Shown here: piece after piece, positions 1 to 8,488 of the stretch
Layout of the letters: each line of letters opens with the position of its first letter
Numbering within the stretch: position 1 is the stretch's first letter
Origin: Pseudomonas citronellolis
GTDB lineage: Bacteria > Pseudomonadota > Gammaproteobacteria > Pseudomonadales > Pseudomonadaceae
Length of the DNA stretch: 64,000 nucleotides
Direction of reading: 5' to 3'
Assembly: GCF_900112375.1 (NCBI RefSeq)
Contig: NZ_FOLS01000010.1
Location: forward strand, 124,001 to 188,000
The notes under the pieces: model-generated
Told to the model about the DNA's origin: nothing
Databases searched by the model: none
Seen by the model: only the letters and a program-made list of their open reading frames with translations
Translations under genes and position numbers: made by a program

Positions 1-1169
1 AACGCCTGACCCCTAGCAACTGCGACGAGTTGCTGTTCGACGACGTAATCTGGGTAAACCAGGCCAAGCGCGACCACTTCGATTTCGTCACCAAGATGCG
101 CGAGCGCGGCGTCGACGTCCTGGAAATGCACAACCTGCTGACTGAGACCGTCCAGAACCCCGAAGCGCTGAAATGGATCCTCGATCGCAAGATCACCGCC
201 GACAGCGTCGGCCTGGGCCTGACCCACGAACTGCGCGCCTGGCTGGAAGGCCTCGAGCCGCGACGACTGGCCGAATTCCTCATCGGTGGCGTGACCGCCG
301 ACGACATCCCGGAAACCGAAGGCTCCAAGCCGCTGAAGATGTTCCGCGACTACCTGGGCCACTCCAGCTTCCTGCTGCCGCCGCTGCCCAACACCCAGTT
401 CACCCGCGACACCACCTGCTGGATCTACGGCGGCGTGACGCTGAACCCGATGTACTGGCCGGCGCGTCGCCAGGAAACCCTGCTGACCACCGCCATCTAC
501 AAGTTCCACCCGGAATTCACCAACGCCGAATTCGAGGTCTGGTACGGCGACCCGGACAAGGACCACGGCTCCTCCACCCTCGAAGGCGGCGACGTCATGC
601 CCATCGGCAATGGCGTGGTGCTGATCGGCATGGGCGAGCGGACTTCCCGCCAGGCCATCGGCCAGGTCGCCCAGTCGCTGTTCGCCAAGGGCGCGGTCGA
701 GAAAGTCATAGTCGCCGGCCTGCCGAAATCCCGCGCGGCCATGCACCTGGACACCGTGTTCAGCTTCTGCGACCGCGACCTGGTCACCGTCTTCCCGGAA
801 GTGGTCAAGGAAATCGTCGCCTTCACCCTGCGCCCGGACGAGAAGAGCCCCTACGGCATCAACGTGCAGCGCGAGGAGAAGGACTTCATCAGCGTGGTCG
901 CCGAGGCCCTGGGCCTGAAGAAACTGCGCATCGTCGAGACCGGCGGCAACAGCTTCGCCGCCGAGCGCGAGCAGTGGGACGACGGTAACAACGTGGTCTG
1001 CGTCGAGCCCGGCGTGGTCATCGGCTACGACCGCAACACCTACACCAACACGCTGCTGCGCAAGGCCGGCGTGGAAGTCATCACCATCAGCGCCGGCGAG
1101 CTCGGCCGCGGCCGTGGCGGTGGCCACTGCATGACCTGCCCGATCATCCGCGACCCGGTCGACTACTGA
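1..1169 (+). CDS. arcA: Arginine deiminase (5' end outside window)
   Basis: Hydrolyses arginine to citrulline and ammonia, the first step of the cytosolic arginine deiminase pathway that makes ATP under oxygen limitation. The reading frame is open from the first bases (residues [14 protein letters not shown]), so roughly 30 N-terminal residues lie upstream of the window. Visible family features are FTRDTTCW, the EGGDVMPIG segment, the HLDTVF segment and the C-terminal [12 protein letters not shown] stretch, whose Cys is the nucleophile in this family. The gene is followed 108 bp later by arcB and then arcC, the usual arcDABC order; arcD should lie just upstream. In P. aeruginosa the operon is induced by ANR and ArgR, but that promoter is not in view. 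Near-identical to P. aeruginosa ArcA as I remember it. Confidence 0.97.
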   Translation, partial: RLTPSNCDELLFDDVIWVNQAKRDHFDFVTKMRERGVDVLEMHNLLTETVQNPEALKWILDRKITADSVGLGLTHELRAWLEGLEPRRLAEFLIGGVTADDIPETEGSKPLKMFRDYLGHSSFLLPPLPNTQFTRDTTCWIYGGVTLNPMYWPARRQETLLTTAIYKFHPEFTNAEFEVWYGDPDKDHGSSTLEGGDVMPIGNGVVLIGMGERTSRQAIGQVAQSLFAKGAVEKVIVAGLPKSRAAMHLDTVFSFCDRDLVTVFPEVVKEIVAFTLRPDEKSPYGINVQREEKDFISVVAEALGLKKLRIVETGGNSFAAEREQWDDGNNVVCVEPGVVIGYDRNTYTNTLLRKAGVEVITISAGELGRGRGGGHCMTCPIIRDPVDY

Positions 1170-1277
1170 TCGCCCGAATCCACCCTACTCAACGCGGCGG
1201 CCCCAGCCAGGGCCGCCCGCCCCGCCAGCCACAAGCTGTACTGACGAGGCCGATCCCATCCCACAAGGAGAAAGAAC

Positions 1278-2288
1278 ATGGCTTTCAACATGCACAACCG
1301 CAACCTGCTCAGCCTGATGCACCACAGCACCCGCGAGTTGCGCTACCTGCTCGACCTGTCCCGCGACCTCAAGCGCGCCAAGTACACCGGCACCGAGCAG
1401 CAACACCTCAAGGGCAACAACATCGCCCTGATCTTCGAGAAGACCTCCACCCGCACCCGCTGCGCCTTCGAGGTTGCCGCCTATGACCAGGGCGCCAACG
1501 TCACCTACATCGACCCCAACTCCTCGCAGATCGGCCACAAGGAGAGCATGAAGGACACCGCCCGCGTGCTCGGCCGCATGTACGACGCCATCGAGTACCG
1601 TGGCTTCAAGCAGGAGATCGTCGAGGAACTGGCGACGTACGCCGGCGTTCCGGTGTTCAACGGCCTGACCGACGAATACCACCCGACGCAGATGCTGGCC
1701 GACGTGCTGACCATGCGCGAGCACAGCGACAAGCCGCTGCACGACATCGCCTACGCCTACCTGGGCGACGCCCGTAACAACATGGGCAACTCCCTGCTGC
1801 TGATCGGCGCCAAGCTCGGCATGGACGTGCGCATCGCCGCGCCGAAAGCGCTGTGGCCGAGCGACGAACACGTCGCCGCCTGCAAGAAATTCGCCGAGGA
1901 AAGCGGCGCCCGCATCACCCTCACCGAGGACCCGAAGGAAGCGGTCAAGGGCGTGGACTTCATCCACACCGACGTCTGGGTCTCCATGGGCGAGCCGGTG
2001 GAAGCCTGGGGCGAGCGCATCAAGGAACTGCTGCCCTACCAGGTCAACATGGACATCATGAAAGCCGCCGGCAACCCGCGAGTGAAATTCATGCACTGCC
2101 TGCCGGCCTTCCACAACAGCGAGACCAAGGTCGGCCAGCAGATCGCCGCCCAGTACCCGAACCTGAAGAACGGCATCGAAGTCACCGAAGACGTCTTCGA
2201 ATCCCCGTACAACATCGCCTTCGAGCAAGCGGAGAACCGCATGCACACCATCAAGGCGATCCTCGTTTCGACCCTCGCCGACATGTGA
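1278..2288 (+). CDS. arcB: Catabolic ornithine carbamoyltransferase
   Basis: Phosphorolyses citrulline to ornithine and carbamoyl phosphate, the second step of the arginine deiminase pathway. The 336-residue protein has the carbamoyl-phosphate loop STRTRCAFE near residue 56, the FHPTQ-equivalent segment YHPTQMLAD, the DARNNMGNS segment and the MHCLPAFH ornithine-binding motif. The start is an ATG preceded by AAGGAGAAAGAAC. Its position between arcA and arcC, and its resemblance to the 336-aa P. aeruginosa ArcB, mark it as the catabolic rather than the anabolic (ArgF) enzyme. In P. aeruginosa this enzyme is a dodecamer held in the catabolic direction by carbamoyl-phosphate cooperativity; that is family knowledge and not visible here. 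Confidence 0.97.
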   Translation: MAFNMHNRNLLSLMHHSTRELRYLLDLSRDLKRAKYTGTEQQHLKGNNIALIFEKTSTRTRCAFEVAAYDQGANVTYIDPNSSQIGHKESMKDTARVLGRMYDAIEYRGFKQEIVEELATYAGVPVFNGLTDEYHPTQMLADVLTMREHSDKPLHDIAYAYLGDARNNMGNSLLLIGAKLGMDVRIAAPKALWPSDEHVAACKKFAEESGARITLTEDPKEAVKGVDFIHTDVWVSMGEPVEAWGERIKELLPYQVNMDIMKAAGNPRVKFMHCLPAFHNSETKVGQQIAAQYPNLKNGIEVTEDVFESPYNIAFEQAENRMHTIKAILVSTLADM

Positions 2289-2358
2289 TCGACGGATGCG
2301 CATCCCGGGCCCGGCCTGGCCGGCCCGGGGGCGTCTTCAGCTTCAGGAGGAAATGACT

Positions 2359-3291
2359 ATGCGTATCGTCGTCGCATTGGGCGGCAACGCCCTGCTGCGT
2401 CGTGGCGAACCCATGACTGCGGCCAACCAGCGTGAAAACGTAAGGATCGCCGCCGAACAGATCGCCAAAGTGGCGCCTGGCAACGAACTGGTGATCGCCC
2501 ACGGCAACGGCCCGCAAGTGGGCCTGCTGGCCCTGCAGGGCGCCGCCTACGACAAGGTCACGCCGTACCCGCTGGACGTCCTCGGCGCCGAGACCGAAGG
2601 CATGATCGGCTACATGATCGAACAGGAAATGGGCAACCTGCTGCCCTTCGAAGTACCCTTCGCCACCATCCTCACCCAGGTCGAGGTGGACGCCAAGGAT
2701 CCGGCCTTCCAGCATCCGACCAAGCCGATCGGCCCGGTCTACGCCAAGGAAGAAGCCGAAGCCCTGGCCAAGGAAAAAGGCTGGAGCATCGCCCCGGACG
2801 GCGACAAGTTCCGCCGCGTGGTGGCCAGCCCGCGGCCCAAGCGCATCTTCGAGATCCGCCCGGTGAAATGGCTGCTGGAGAAAGGCACCATCGTCATCTG
2901 CGCCGGCGGCGGCGGCATCCCGACCATGTACGACGAATCCGGCAAGAAACTCTCCGGCGTCGAAGCGGTGATCGACAAGGACCTGTGCTCCTCGCTGCTG
3001 GCCCAGGAGCTGAACGCCGACATCCTGATCATCGCCACCGACGTGGACGCGGCCTACATCGACTGGGGCAAGCCGACGCAGAAGGCCATCGCCCAGGCCC
3101 ACCCGGACGAACTGGAACGCCTCGGCTTCGCCGCCGGCTCCATGGGCCCGAAAGTCCAGGCCGCCGCCGAATTCGCCCGCGCCACCGGCAAGGACGCGGT
3201 GATCGGCTCGCTGGAAAACATCGTGGCCATCACCCAGGGCAAGTCCGGCACCCGCGTCAGTACCAAAAAACCCGGCATCGAGTACCGCTGA
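2359..3291 (+). CDS. arcC: Carbamate kinase
   Basis: Transfers phosphate from carbamoyl phosphate to ADP, giving ATP, CO2 and ammonia; last step of the arginine deiminase pathway. The 310-residue protein opens with [13 protein letters not shown], the amino-acid-kinase nucleotide loop, and carries HGNGPQVG and the CAGGGGIP segment typical of carbamate kinases. Two in-frame ATGs exist, at 2353 and 2359. I chose 2359 because the AGGAGG at 2345-2350 then has an 8-nt spacer (only 2 nt for the first ATG) and the product matches known ArcC N-termini. A 10-bp-arm hairpin without a T-tract follows the gene. It is 70 bp downstream of arcB and presumably in the same transcript. Confidence 0.96.
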   Translation: MRIVVALGGNALLRRGEPMTAANQRENVRIAAEQIAKVAPGNELVIAHGNGPQVGLLALQGAAYDKVTPYPLDVLGAETEGMIGYMIEQEMGNLLPFEVPFATILTQVEVDAKDPAFQHPTKPIGPVYAKEEAEALAKEKGWSIAPDGDKFRRVVASPRPKRIFEIRPVKWLLEKGTIVICAGGGGIPTMYDESGKKLSGVEAVIDKDLCSSLLAQELNADILIIATDVDAAYIDWGKPTQKAIAQAHPDELERLGFAAGSMGPKVQAAAEFARATGKDAVIGSLENIVAITQGKSGTRVSTKKPGIEYR

Positions 3292-3575
3292 GTCCGTTCT
3301 GCAACCCCGCCCGGGAGCCACGCTGGCTCCCGGCGCCTTCGCGCATCCGCTCCACCCCCTCCTTCCTGGCAAGTTCGTCGCCTTTCGCCGTCAATCCCTG
3401 GCCAAAAGCGTGACTCGGCAGTCATCATCCTCGTCAGCATAAGCATTCCAATCACAGAGCTGCCGCCGGGCTTGTGCCCCCGATCCGTGATGTCGCCTCT
3501 CTGCGCCTCGCGTGCACCCTGGTCGCGCCATCCGGTCCTGCACAGGACGGGCCTATATGAAGGAGTTTGCGAGAG
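3292..3575. other. Intergenic region arcC-fabY
   Basis: About 280 bp with no supported gene. It holds the arcC-proximal hairpin (3311-3333) and the ribosome-binding AGGAG at 3561-3565 ahead of fabY. A fabY promoter is expected here because the arc operon is oxygen- and arginine-controlled while fabY is a housekeeping function, but I see no convincing -35/-10 pair. Confidence 0.5.
3311..3333 (+). terminator. Hairpin after arcC (weak terminator or mRNA end)
   Basis: Perfect 10-bp arms (CCGGGAGCCA and its complement) around a 3-nt CGC loop, 20 bp after the arcC stop. No T-tract follows, so it may stabilise the mRNA 3' end or be a factor-dependent stop rather than a classic intrinsic terminator. 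Confidence 0.45.
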
Positions 3576-5480
3576 ATGTCTCGACTACCGGTCATCGTTG
3601 GTTTTGGTGGGTATAACGCCGCGGGTCGCAGTTCCTTCCACCACGCGTTCCGCCGTACCGTCCTGGAGTCCCTGGACGAGCAGGCCCGCCAGCAGACCCT
3701 CGCCGGCCTGGCCGTGATGATGAAGCTGGTGAAGTTCGAGGACGGCCACTACCTGGACGCCGCCGACGGCGCGCGCCTGGACCTGGCCGCCATCGAGCGG
3801 CGGCATGCCGCGCAGATCCTCGGCTCCACCCTGATCCGCCGCATCGAGAAGCAGTACTTCGACGTCGATGCCGCGCACTGGCACAAGAACCTCACCCTGG
3901 AAGCCGACGGCGCCCAGCCGCTGAGCTTCACCACCGCGCGCAAGCAACTGCCCGAGCCGCTGCCGGCCAACTGGTCGGTGGAAGAACTGGCCGACAACCA
4001 GGTGCGCGTGACCCTGCACGACAGCGTCGAGGTCAAGGTCGACAGCTACCGCGAGATGCCGGTGAAGTCCGCCGGCCAGCTGCCCACCGGCTTCGAGCCG
4101 GGCGAGCTGTACGCCTCGCGCTTCCACCCGCGCGGCCTGCAGATGGCCGTGGTGGGCGCCACCGATGCGATCCGCTCGGTGGGCATCGACTGGCAGCGCA
4201 TCGTCGACCGCGTGCAGCCCGACGAAATCGCCGTGTTCTCCAGCAGCATCATGAGCCAGCTCGACGACAACGGCTTCGGCGGCCTGCTGCAGTCGCGCCT
4301 GAAAGGCCACCGCGTCAGCGCCAAGCAGCTGCCGCTGGGCTTCAACAGCATGCCCACCGACTTCATCAACGCCTACGTGCTGGGCAGCGTCGGCCTCACC
4401 GGCAGCGTCACCGGCGCCTGCGCCACCTTCCTCTACAACCTGCAGAAAGGCATCGAGGCCATCACCTCCGGCCAGGCGCGGGTCGTGGTGGTGGGCAACA
4501 GCGAAGCGCCGATCACCTCGGAAATCGTCGAGGGCTACGCGGCCATGAGCGCCCTGGCCACCGAGGAAGGCCTGCGCAACATCGAGGGCCGTCCGGACGT
4601 GGACTTCCGCCGCGCCAGCCGCCCGTTCGGCGAGAACTGCGGCTTCACCCTGGCCGAATCCAGCCAGTACGTGGTGCTGATGGACGACGCCCTGGCCCTG
4701 GAGCTGGGCGCCGACATCCACGGCGCGGTGACCGACGTCTTCATCAACGCCGACGGCTTCAAGAAATCCATCTCCGCCCCCGGCCCGGGCAACTACCTGA
4801 CCATGGCCAAGGCCGTGGCCGCCGCCATGCAGATCGTCGGCGAGGAAGGCGTGCGCCGCCACAGCTTCGTCCACGCCCACGGCTCCAGCACCCCGGCCAA
4901 CCGCGTCACCGAGTCGGAAATCCTCGACCGCGTGGCCAAGGCCTTCGGCATCGCCGACTGGCCGGTGGCCGCGGTCAAGGCCTTCGTCGGCCACTCCCTG
5001 GCCACCGCCAGCGCCGACCAGTTGGTCTCCGCCCTGGGCACCTTCAAGTACGGCCTGCTGCCGGGCATCAAGACCGTCGAGACCTTCGCCGACGACGTGC
5101 ACAAGGACCGCATCGCGCTGTCCAACAAGGACCGCCGCCGCGACGACCTGGACGTTTGCTTCATCAACTCCAAGGGCTTCGGCGGCAACAACGCCACCGG
5201 CGTGCTGCTCTCCCCGCGCCTGGCCGAGAAGATGCTGCGCAAGCGCCACGGCGCCGCCGTCTTCGACGCCTACCAGGCGCGCCGCGAGCAAACCCGCGCC
5301 GCCGCCCAGCGCTACGAGGAGCAGGCGCTCAAGGGCCAGTTCGACATCATCTACAACTTCGGCAACGACATGATCGACGACCGCGACATCCGCATCAGCG
5401 CCGAGGAAATGAGCGTGCCGGGCTTCGCCCAGCCGCTGGTGTACAAGAAAGACGAGCGCTTCAGCGACATGCTCGACTAA
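3576..5480 (+). CDS. fabY: Beta-ketoacyl-ACP synthase FabY (fatty acid initiation)
   Basis: Condenses acetyl-CoA with malonyl-ACP to begin fatty acid synthesis; in P. aeruginosa this gene (PA5174, right after arcC) replaces FabH as the main initiating ketosynthase. The 634-residue protein is a thiolase-fold ketoacyl synthase: nucleophile segment VTGACATFL with Cys at residue 282, the HAHGSST histidine motif and the VGHSLATA histidine motif, with a large N-terminal extension characteristic of FabY. The start ATG at 3576 (MSRLPVIVG) has an AGGAG 10 nt upstream; a TTG at 3567 is in frame but less likely. A strong intrinsic terminator follows at 5496. Identification rests on sequence plus the arcC neighbourhood. 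Confidence 0.93.
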   Translation: MSRLPVIVGFGGYNAAGRSSFHHAFRRTVLESLDEQARQQTLAGLAVMMKLVKFEDGHYLDAADGARLDLAAIERRHAAQILGSTLIRRIEKQYFDVDAAHWHKNLTLEADGAQPLSFTTARKQLPEPLPANWSVEELADNQVRVTLHDSVEVKVDSYREMPVKSAGQLPTGFEPGELYASRFHPRGLQMAVVGATDAIRSVGIDWQRIVDRVQPDEIAVFSSSIMSQLDDNGFGGLLQSRLKGHRVSAKQLPLGFNSMPTDFINAYVLGSVGLTGSVTGACATFLYNLQKGIEAITSGQARVVVVGNSEAPITSEIVEGYAAMSALATEEGLRNIEGRPDVDFRRASRPFGENCGFTLAESSQYVVLMDDALALELGADIHGAVTDVFINADGFKKSISAPGPGNYLTMAKAVAAAMQIVGEEGVRRHSFVHAHGSSTPANRVTESEILDRVAKAFGIADWPVAAVKAFVGHSLATASADQLVSALGTFKYGLLPGIKTVETFADDVHKDRIALSNKDRRRDDLDVCFINSKGFGGNNATGVLLSPRLAEKMLRKRHGAAVFDAYQARREQTRAAAQRYEEQALKGQFDIIYNFGNDMIDDRDIRISAEEMSVPGFAQPLVYKKDERFSDMLD

Positions 5481-5495
5481 GGCGCCGCGGTCATG

Positions 5496-5524
5496 AAAAA
5501 GCCGGGCAGATGCCCGGCTTTTTT
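5496..5524 (+). terminator. Intrinsic terminator of fabY
   Basis: Stem AAAAAGCCGGGCA / TGCCCGGCTTTTT with a 2-nt centre, ending in a run of T. The A-run on the left arm means it could also work for transcripts arriving from the right on the minus strand. Confidence 0.9.
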
Positions 5525-5889
5525 CATTGTGCTGTCCCGCGCCTTGGCGCACTTCGGTCGGTTCTCTCTTGCGCGCCCTGCGCGCGAATCGCGGGCAGGG
5601 CCCGCTCCTACGTTTCCAGGAAACACTGCTTTTCGTAGGAGCGAGCACCTCGGCGCAGCCGGCAAGACAGTTGCTCCTACGTTGCTTTCTGGGTTCCCGG
5701 GGGTATGAGGACGGTGCCTGACCTCCACGCCGCTCAGGACAGCCCCCTCTCCCGCTTGCGGGAGAGGGTTGGGGAGAGGGCGCTCTTAAAGGGCCTCGGT
5801 ATTCCCGCCAACGGCGTATAACCGCGAACGGTTATACGCCCTACGGTTGCGGGGAAGCACGATCGCAGGAGCGGACCCATCCGCGATCC
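5525..5889. repeat. Repeat-rich intergenic region (REP-type palindromes)
   Basis: No gene is supported. In order it holds: a partial copy (5571-5611) of the GCGCGCCCTGCGCGCGAA...GGGCCCGCTCCTAC palindromic repeat seen again at 21944 and 33433; a CGTAGGAGCGAGC fragment near 5635; a CCCTCTCCCGCTTGCGGGAGAGGG hairpin-like element (5743-5790) that matches the one at 40790-40822; the 28-bp palindrome at 5813-5840; and a GGAGCGGACCCATCCGCGAT element at about 5870. These are typical of dispersed Pseudomonas extragenic palindromes placed between convergent genes. Confidence 0.75.
5813..5840. repeat. 28-bp palindromic repeat, copy 1
   Basis: Perfect 12-bp arms GGCGTATAACCG and CGGTTATACGCC around a CGAA loop. 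Three more identical-arm copies occur at 13251, 13380 and 21843, all intergenic. The flank CTACGG and the following GGGAAGCACG are shared with the 21843 copy, so the repeated unit is longer than the palindrome. Confidence 0.85.
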
Positions 5890-6768
5890 CTAATAGCTCC
5901 CCTGCCCCACACCCAGCTCGAGGATGCTCGACTTCAGGTTCTCGAAGTCGTATTCGGTCAGCCCCACGTAATCCAGCACCAGGGCGCGGATGCTTTCCCA
6001 CTCGTGGTCCTCCGGCTGGTTGCCGAGGATGCGGTGCGAGCCGCAGATGTGCTCGGCCATCTTGAGGATCGCCAGGAGGTTCTTCAGCTGGGTGTTGCGG
6101 CTACTTTCCTCGCTAAACACCGTGAGTGCGTTGTGGTGGTTGGCGATGGCCTCGCAGACGTGCTCCGGCAGGCGCCAGGAGCGCGCGGTGAAGTAGCCGA
6201 CCACGGCGTGGTTGGTGTTCAGCACGCGGTTCTCGGTGTCCACCACGCGGCGCTCGTCGCTGGCGCTGGCATAGGCCTCCTCCAGCACCGCCATGTAGTG
6301 CGGGAAGCGCTTGAGCATCAGCGGGATGCCGCAATTGTGGAACAGCCCCAGGGCGTAGGCCTCGTCCACCGACTCGTAGCCGATGCGCTTGGCCAGGGTC
6401 AGGCAGCTCATGGCCACGTCCTGGGCGGTGTCCCAGAAGCGGTTGAGGGTGACGATGGTGTCGTCGCTCATCTCGCCCTTGATCGACTGGGCGTTGATCA
6501 GGTTGATCACCGAGCGGCTGCCCAGCAGGTTGACCGCGCGCTGGATCGAGGTGATGCGGTTGGCCAGGCCGAAGAACGGCGAGTTGACCAGCTTGAGCAA
6601 CGCGCCGGACAACCCGGGGTCCTGGCTGATGAGCTTGGCGATGGCCTTCAGGTCAGGGTTGGGCATGACCTGTTCCATCTGCAGGTCGACCATGATCTGC
6701 GGTTGCGGCGGCACGCTGATGCCCTGCAGGGTCTGGCGGATCTGTTCGGCGGAGAGTTCTTGGACCAT
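5890..6768 (-). CDS. HDOD-domain signalling protein
   Basis: A 292-residue protein that is essentially one HDOD domain (residues about 18-215), a degenerate relative of HD phosphohydrolases found in bacterial signalling and stress proteins. Typical HDOD features are present: DLKAIAKLISQDPGLSGALLKLVNSPFFG, then ITSIQRAVNLLGSRSVINL, then the ALGLFHNCGIPLM region. The HD metal pair is not intact, so catalysis is not expected; partners or ligands are unknown. The ATG at 6768 follows a short GGGGAC stretch. It is transcribed away from the RlmI-like gene; the shared 189-bp region contains a 9-bp inverted repeat. The right neighbour of fabY in PAO1 differs, so this gene sits at a likely rearrangement junction. 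Confidence 0.8.
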   Translation of the reverse strand: MVQELSAEQIRQTLQGISVPPQPQIMVDLQMEQVMPNPDLKAIAKLISQDPGLSGALLKLVNSPFFGLANRITSIQRAVNLLGSRSVINLINAQSIKGEMSDDTIVTLNRFWDTAQDVAMSCLTLAKRIGYESVDEAYALGLFHNCGIPLMLKRFPHYMAVLEEAYASASDERRVVDTENRVLNTNHAVVGYFTARSWRLPEHVCEAIANHHNALTVFSEESSRNTQLKNLLAILKMAEHICGSHRILGNQPEDHEWESIRALVLDYVGLTEYDFENLKSSILELGVGQGSY

Positions 6769-6827
6769 GGGGACGGTCTGGGAAAGTTGACGGGGCGCAC
6801 AGTTTACCCAGACGGACGACTTCTGGA

Positions 6828-6859
6828 ACTGCCGATTTAGACAGAACCGTATCGGCAGT
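6828..6859. promoter_or_regulatory. 9-bp inverted repeat in divergent promoter region
   Basis: ACTGCCGAT at 6828-6836 and ATCGGCAGT at 6851-6859, a perfect 9-bp inverted repeat with a 14-nt spacer between the HDOD gene and the RlmI-like gene. It could be an operator or a leader hairpin for the minus-strand gene; nothing identifies the regulator. Confidence 0.4.
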
Positions 6860-6925
6860 CGCGGCGCGAACTTTATGCCTGCTCGTCACGCCCGCGCGGC
6901 ATCGGCAACCCCGGCGGCCAGCGGT

Positions 6926-6931
6926 TATAAT
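6926..6931 (+). promoter_or_regulatory. Possible -10 box of the RlmI-like gene
   Basis: A consensus TATAAT lies 27 bp before the start ATG. The -35 position (around 6903-6908) is poor, so the assignment is tentative. The following 16-nt leader CGCTCTTTTTCCCGGA recurs exactly before the nucleobase permease gene at 11315. Confidence 0.45.
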
Positions 6932-6957
6932 CTCGCTCTTTTTCCCGGAGCACCGCC

Positions 6958-8154
6958 ATGACCCTGCCCAGCTTGCGTCTGAAAGCCAACGCCGAGCGCC
7001 GCCTGCGCGCCGGCCACCTGTGGGTCTACAGCAACGAGGTGGATGTCCAGGCCACGCCGCTGAACGCCTTCGCCGCCGGCGACCAGGCGATCCTCGAGAT
7101 GGCCAACGGCAAGCCGCTGGGCGTGGTGGCGCTGAGCCCCAACAACCTGATCTGCGCACGCCTGGTTTCCCGCGATACCAAGCACGTTCTCGACAAGTCG
7201 CTGCTGGTTCACCGCCTCAACGTCGCCCTGAGCCTGCGCGAGCGCCTCTTCGACAAGCCCTTCTACCGCCTGGTCTACGGTGACGCCGACCTGCTCCCCG
7301 GCCTGGTGGTGGACCGTTTCGGCGACGTACTGGTGGTGCAGCTCGCCTCGGCAACCATGGAGAAGCACCGCGACGACGTGCTCGCCGCCCTGCTGCAGGT
7401 GATCAAGCCTAGCGCCGTGCTGTGGAAGAACGACGCCAGCGCGCGCGATGCCGAAGGCCTGGAGCGCTACGTGGAGAATGCCTACGGCGAAGTGCCCGAG
7501 TGGGTCGCCCTGGAAGAGAACGGCGTGCGCTTCGAGGCCCCGGTGCTGGCCGGGCAGAAGACCGGCTGGTTCTACGACCACCGCATGAACCGCGCGCGCC
7601 TGGCGCCCTACGTGAAAGGCAAGCGCGTGCTCGACCTGTTCAGCTACATCGGCGGCTGGGGCATCCAGGCCGCGGCCTTCGGCGCCAGCGACGTGATGTG
7701 CGTGGACGCCTCCGGCTTCGCCCTCGACGGCGTGGAGCGCAATGCCACCCTCAACGGCTTGTCCGACAAGGTCGCCTGCGTGGAAGGCGACGTGTTCGAC
7801 GCTCTGCGCGAGCTGAAGGCCGCCGACGAGCGCTTCGACGTGGTCATCGCCGACCCGCCGGCCTTCATCAAGCGCAAGAAGGACCTGAAGAACGGCGAGG
7901 CCGCCTACCGCCGCCTCAACGAACAGGCCATGCGCCTGCTCTCCAAGGACGGCATCCTGGTCAGCGCCTCCTGCTCCATGCACCTGCCCGAGGACGACCT
8001 GCAGAACATCCTGCTCGGCAGCGCCCGCCACCTGGACCGCAACCTCCAGCTGCTGGAACGCGGCGGCCAGGGCCCGGACCACCCGGTGCACCCGGCCATC
8101 GCCGAGACCCGCTATATCAAGAGTCTGACTGTGCGGCTGCTGCCGAATAGCTGA
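6958..8154 (+). CDS. rlmI: 23S rRNA (cytosine-C5)-methyltransferase, RlmI/RlmK-like family
   Basis: Likely transfers a methyl group from SAM to a 23S rRNA cytosine (m5C1962 in E. coli RlmI). The 398-residue length matches RlmI (396). An N-terminal PUA-like domain (LRLKANAERRLRAGHLWVYSNEV, residues 5-70) is followed by the Rossmann methyltransferase domain with the SAM loop VLDLFSYIGGWGIQAA (near residue 224), acidic VDASG, the DPPAFIKRKK motif IV and a Cys-containing SASCSMH motif VI. The ATG has GGAG 8 nt upstream. The stop codon TGA (8152-8154) lies inside the first unit of a 7-bp tandem repeat array. The exact target base is inferred from family membership. Confidence 0.87.
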   Translation: MTLPSLRLKANAERRLRAGHLWVYSNEVDVQATPLNAFAAGDQAILEMANGKPLGVVALSPNNLICARLVSRDTKHVLDKSLLVHRLNVALSLRERLFDKPFYRLVYGDADLLPGLVVDRFGDVLVVQLASATMEKHRDDVLAALLQVIKPSAVLWKNDASARDAEGLERYVENAYGEVPEWVALEENGVRFEAPVLAGQKTGWFYDHRMNRARLAPYVKGKRVLDLFSYIGGWGIQAAAFGASDVMCVDASGFALDGVERNATLNGLSDKVACVEGDVFDALRELKAADERFDVVIADPPAFIKRKKDLKNGEAAYRRLNEQAMRLLSKDGILVSASCSMHLPEDDLQNILLGSARHLDRNLQLLERGGQGPDHPVHPAIAETRYIKSLTVRLLPNS

Positions 8155-8220
8155 TAGCTGATAGCTGGAAGCTGGAAGCTGGAAGCTGGAAGCTGGAAGC
8201 TGGAAGCTGGAAGCTGGAAG
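8149..8220. repeat. 7-bp tandem repeat array overlapping the rlmI stop
   Basis: Two AGCTGAT units followed by eight AGCTGGA units and a final AG: ten 7-bp units head to tail. The first unit supplies the stop codon of the methyltransferase gene. A short inverse-complement segment (GCTTCCAGCTTC and GGCTTCCAGCTG, 8241-8264) lies just downstream, so the transcript could fold into a long stem between array and partner. Confidence 0.95.
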
Positions 8221-8488
8221 GGATTCTGGGCTCTGCCCTTGCTTCCAGCTTCAGGCTTCCAGCTGCCGACCACCAGCCTTTCCCTGGCGGCGGCGGCCGG
8301 CGTAGAATCCTGCACATCCCTCGCCAACATCCCCCGGCGGGCCCGTGAGCCCCGGCCGCGCGGGCGGTGACCCCGCCCCGTCTTGCAGCCCCCTCCGAGC
8401 ATGCAGCTCCATCTGCCGTTTGCATGTGCCTCGTACGACGCTCACGATAAGACTCTTACCGAAGCCTGATTAGCCGCAGGAACTCGTC
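8221..8488. other. Intergenic region between repeat array and ilvD
   Basis: Holds the TTCCAGCT-containing complement of the 7-bp array (8241-8264), then GC-rich sequence and a less GC-rich stretch (8410-8470) likely to include the ilvD promoter. GATAAGACT near 8445-8455 is a possible -10 area, not strong. No gene is supported. Confidence 0.4.

Noticed and set aside
2296-2358. Upstream start for arcC ([12 protein letters not shown]...)
   Set aside because: The segment is intergenic in character and places the AGGAGG inside the gene; the conserved N-terminus starts at 2359.
3585-5648. Long open frame on the minus strand across fabY
   Set aside because: It mirrors fabY exactly, has low-complexity Val/Gly/Ala/His composition typical of antisense frames in GC-rich DNA, and matches no family. 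fabY on the plus strand has all catalytic motifs.
8149-8220. CRISPR-like array
   Set aside because: Units are 7 bp with no spacers, so it is a simple tandem repeat.
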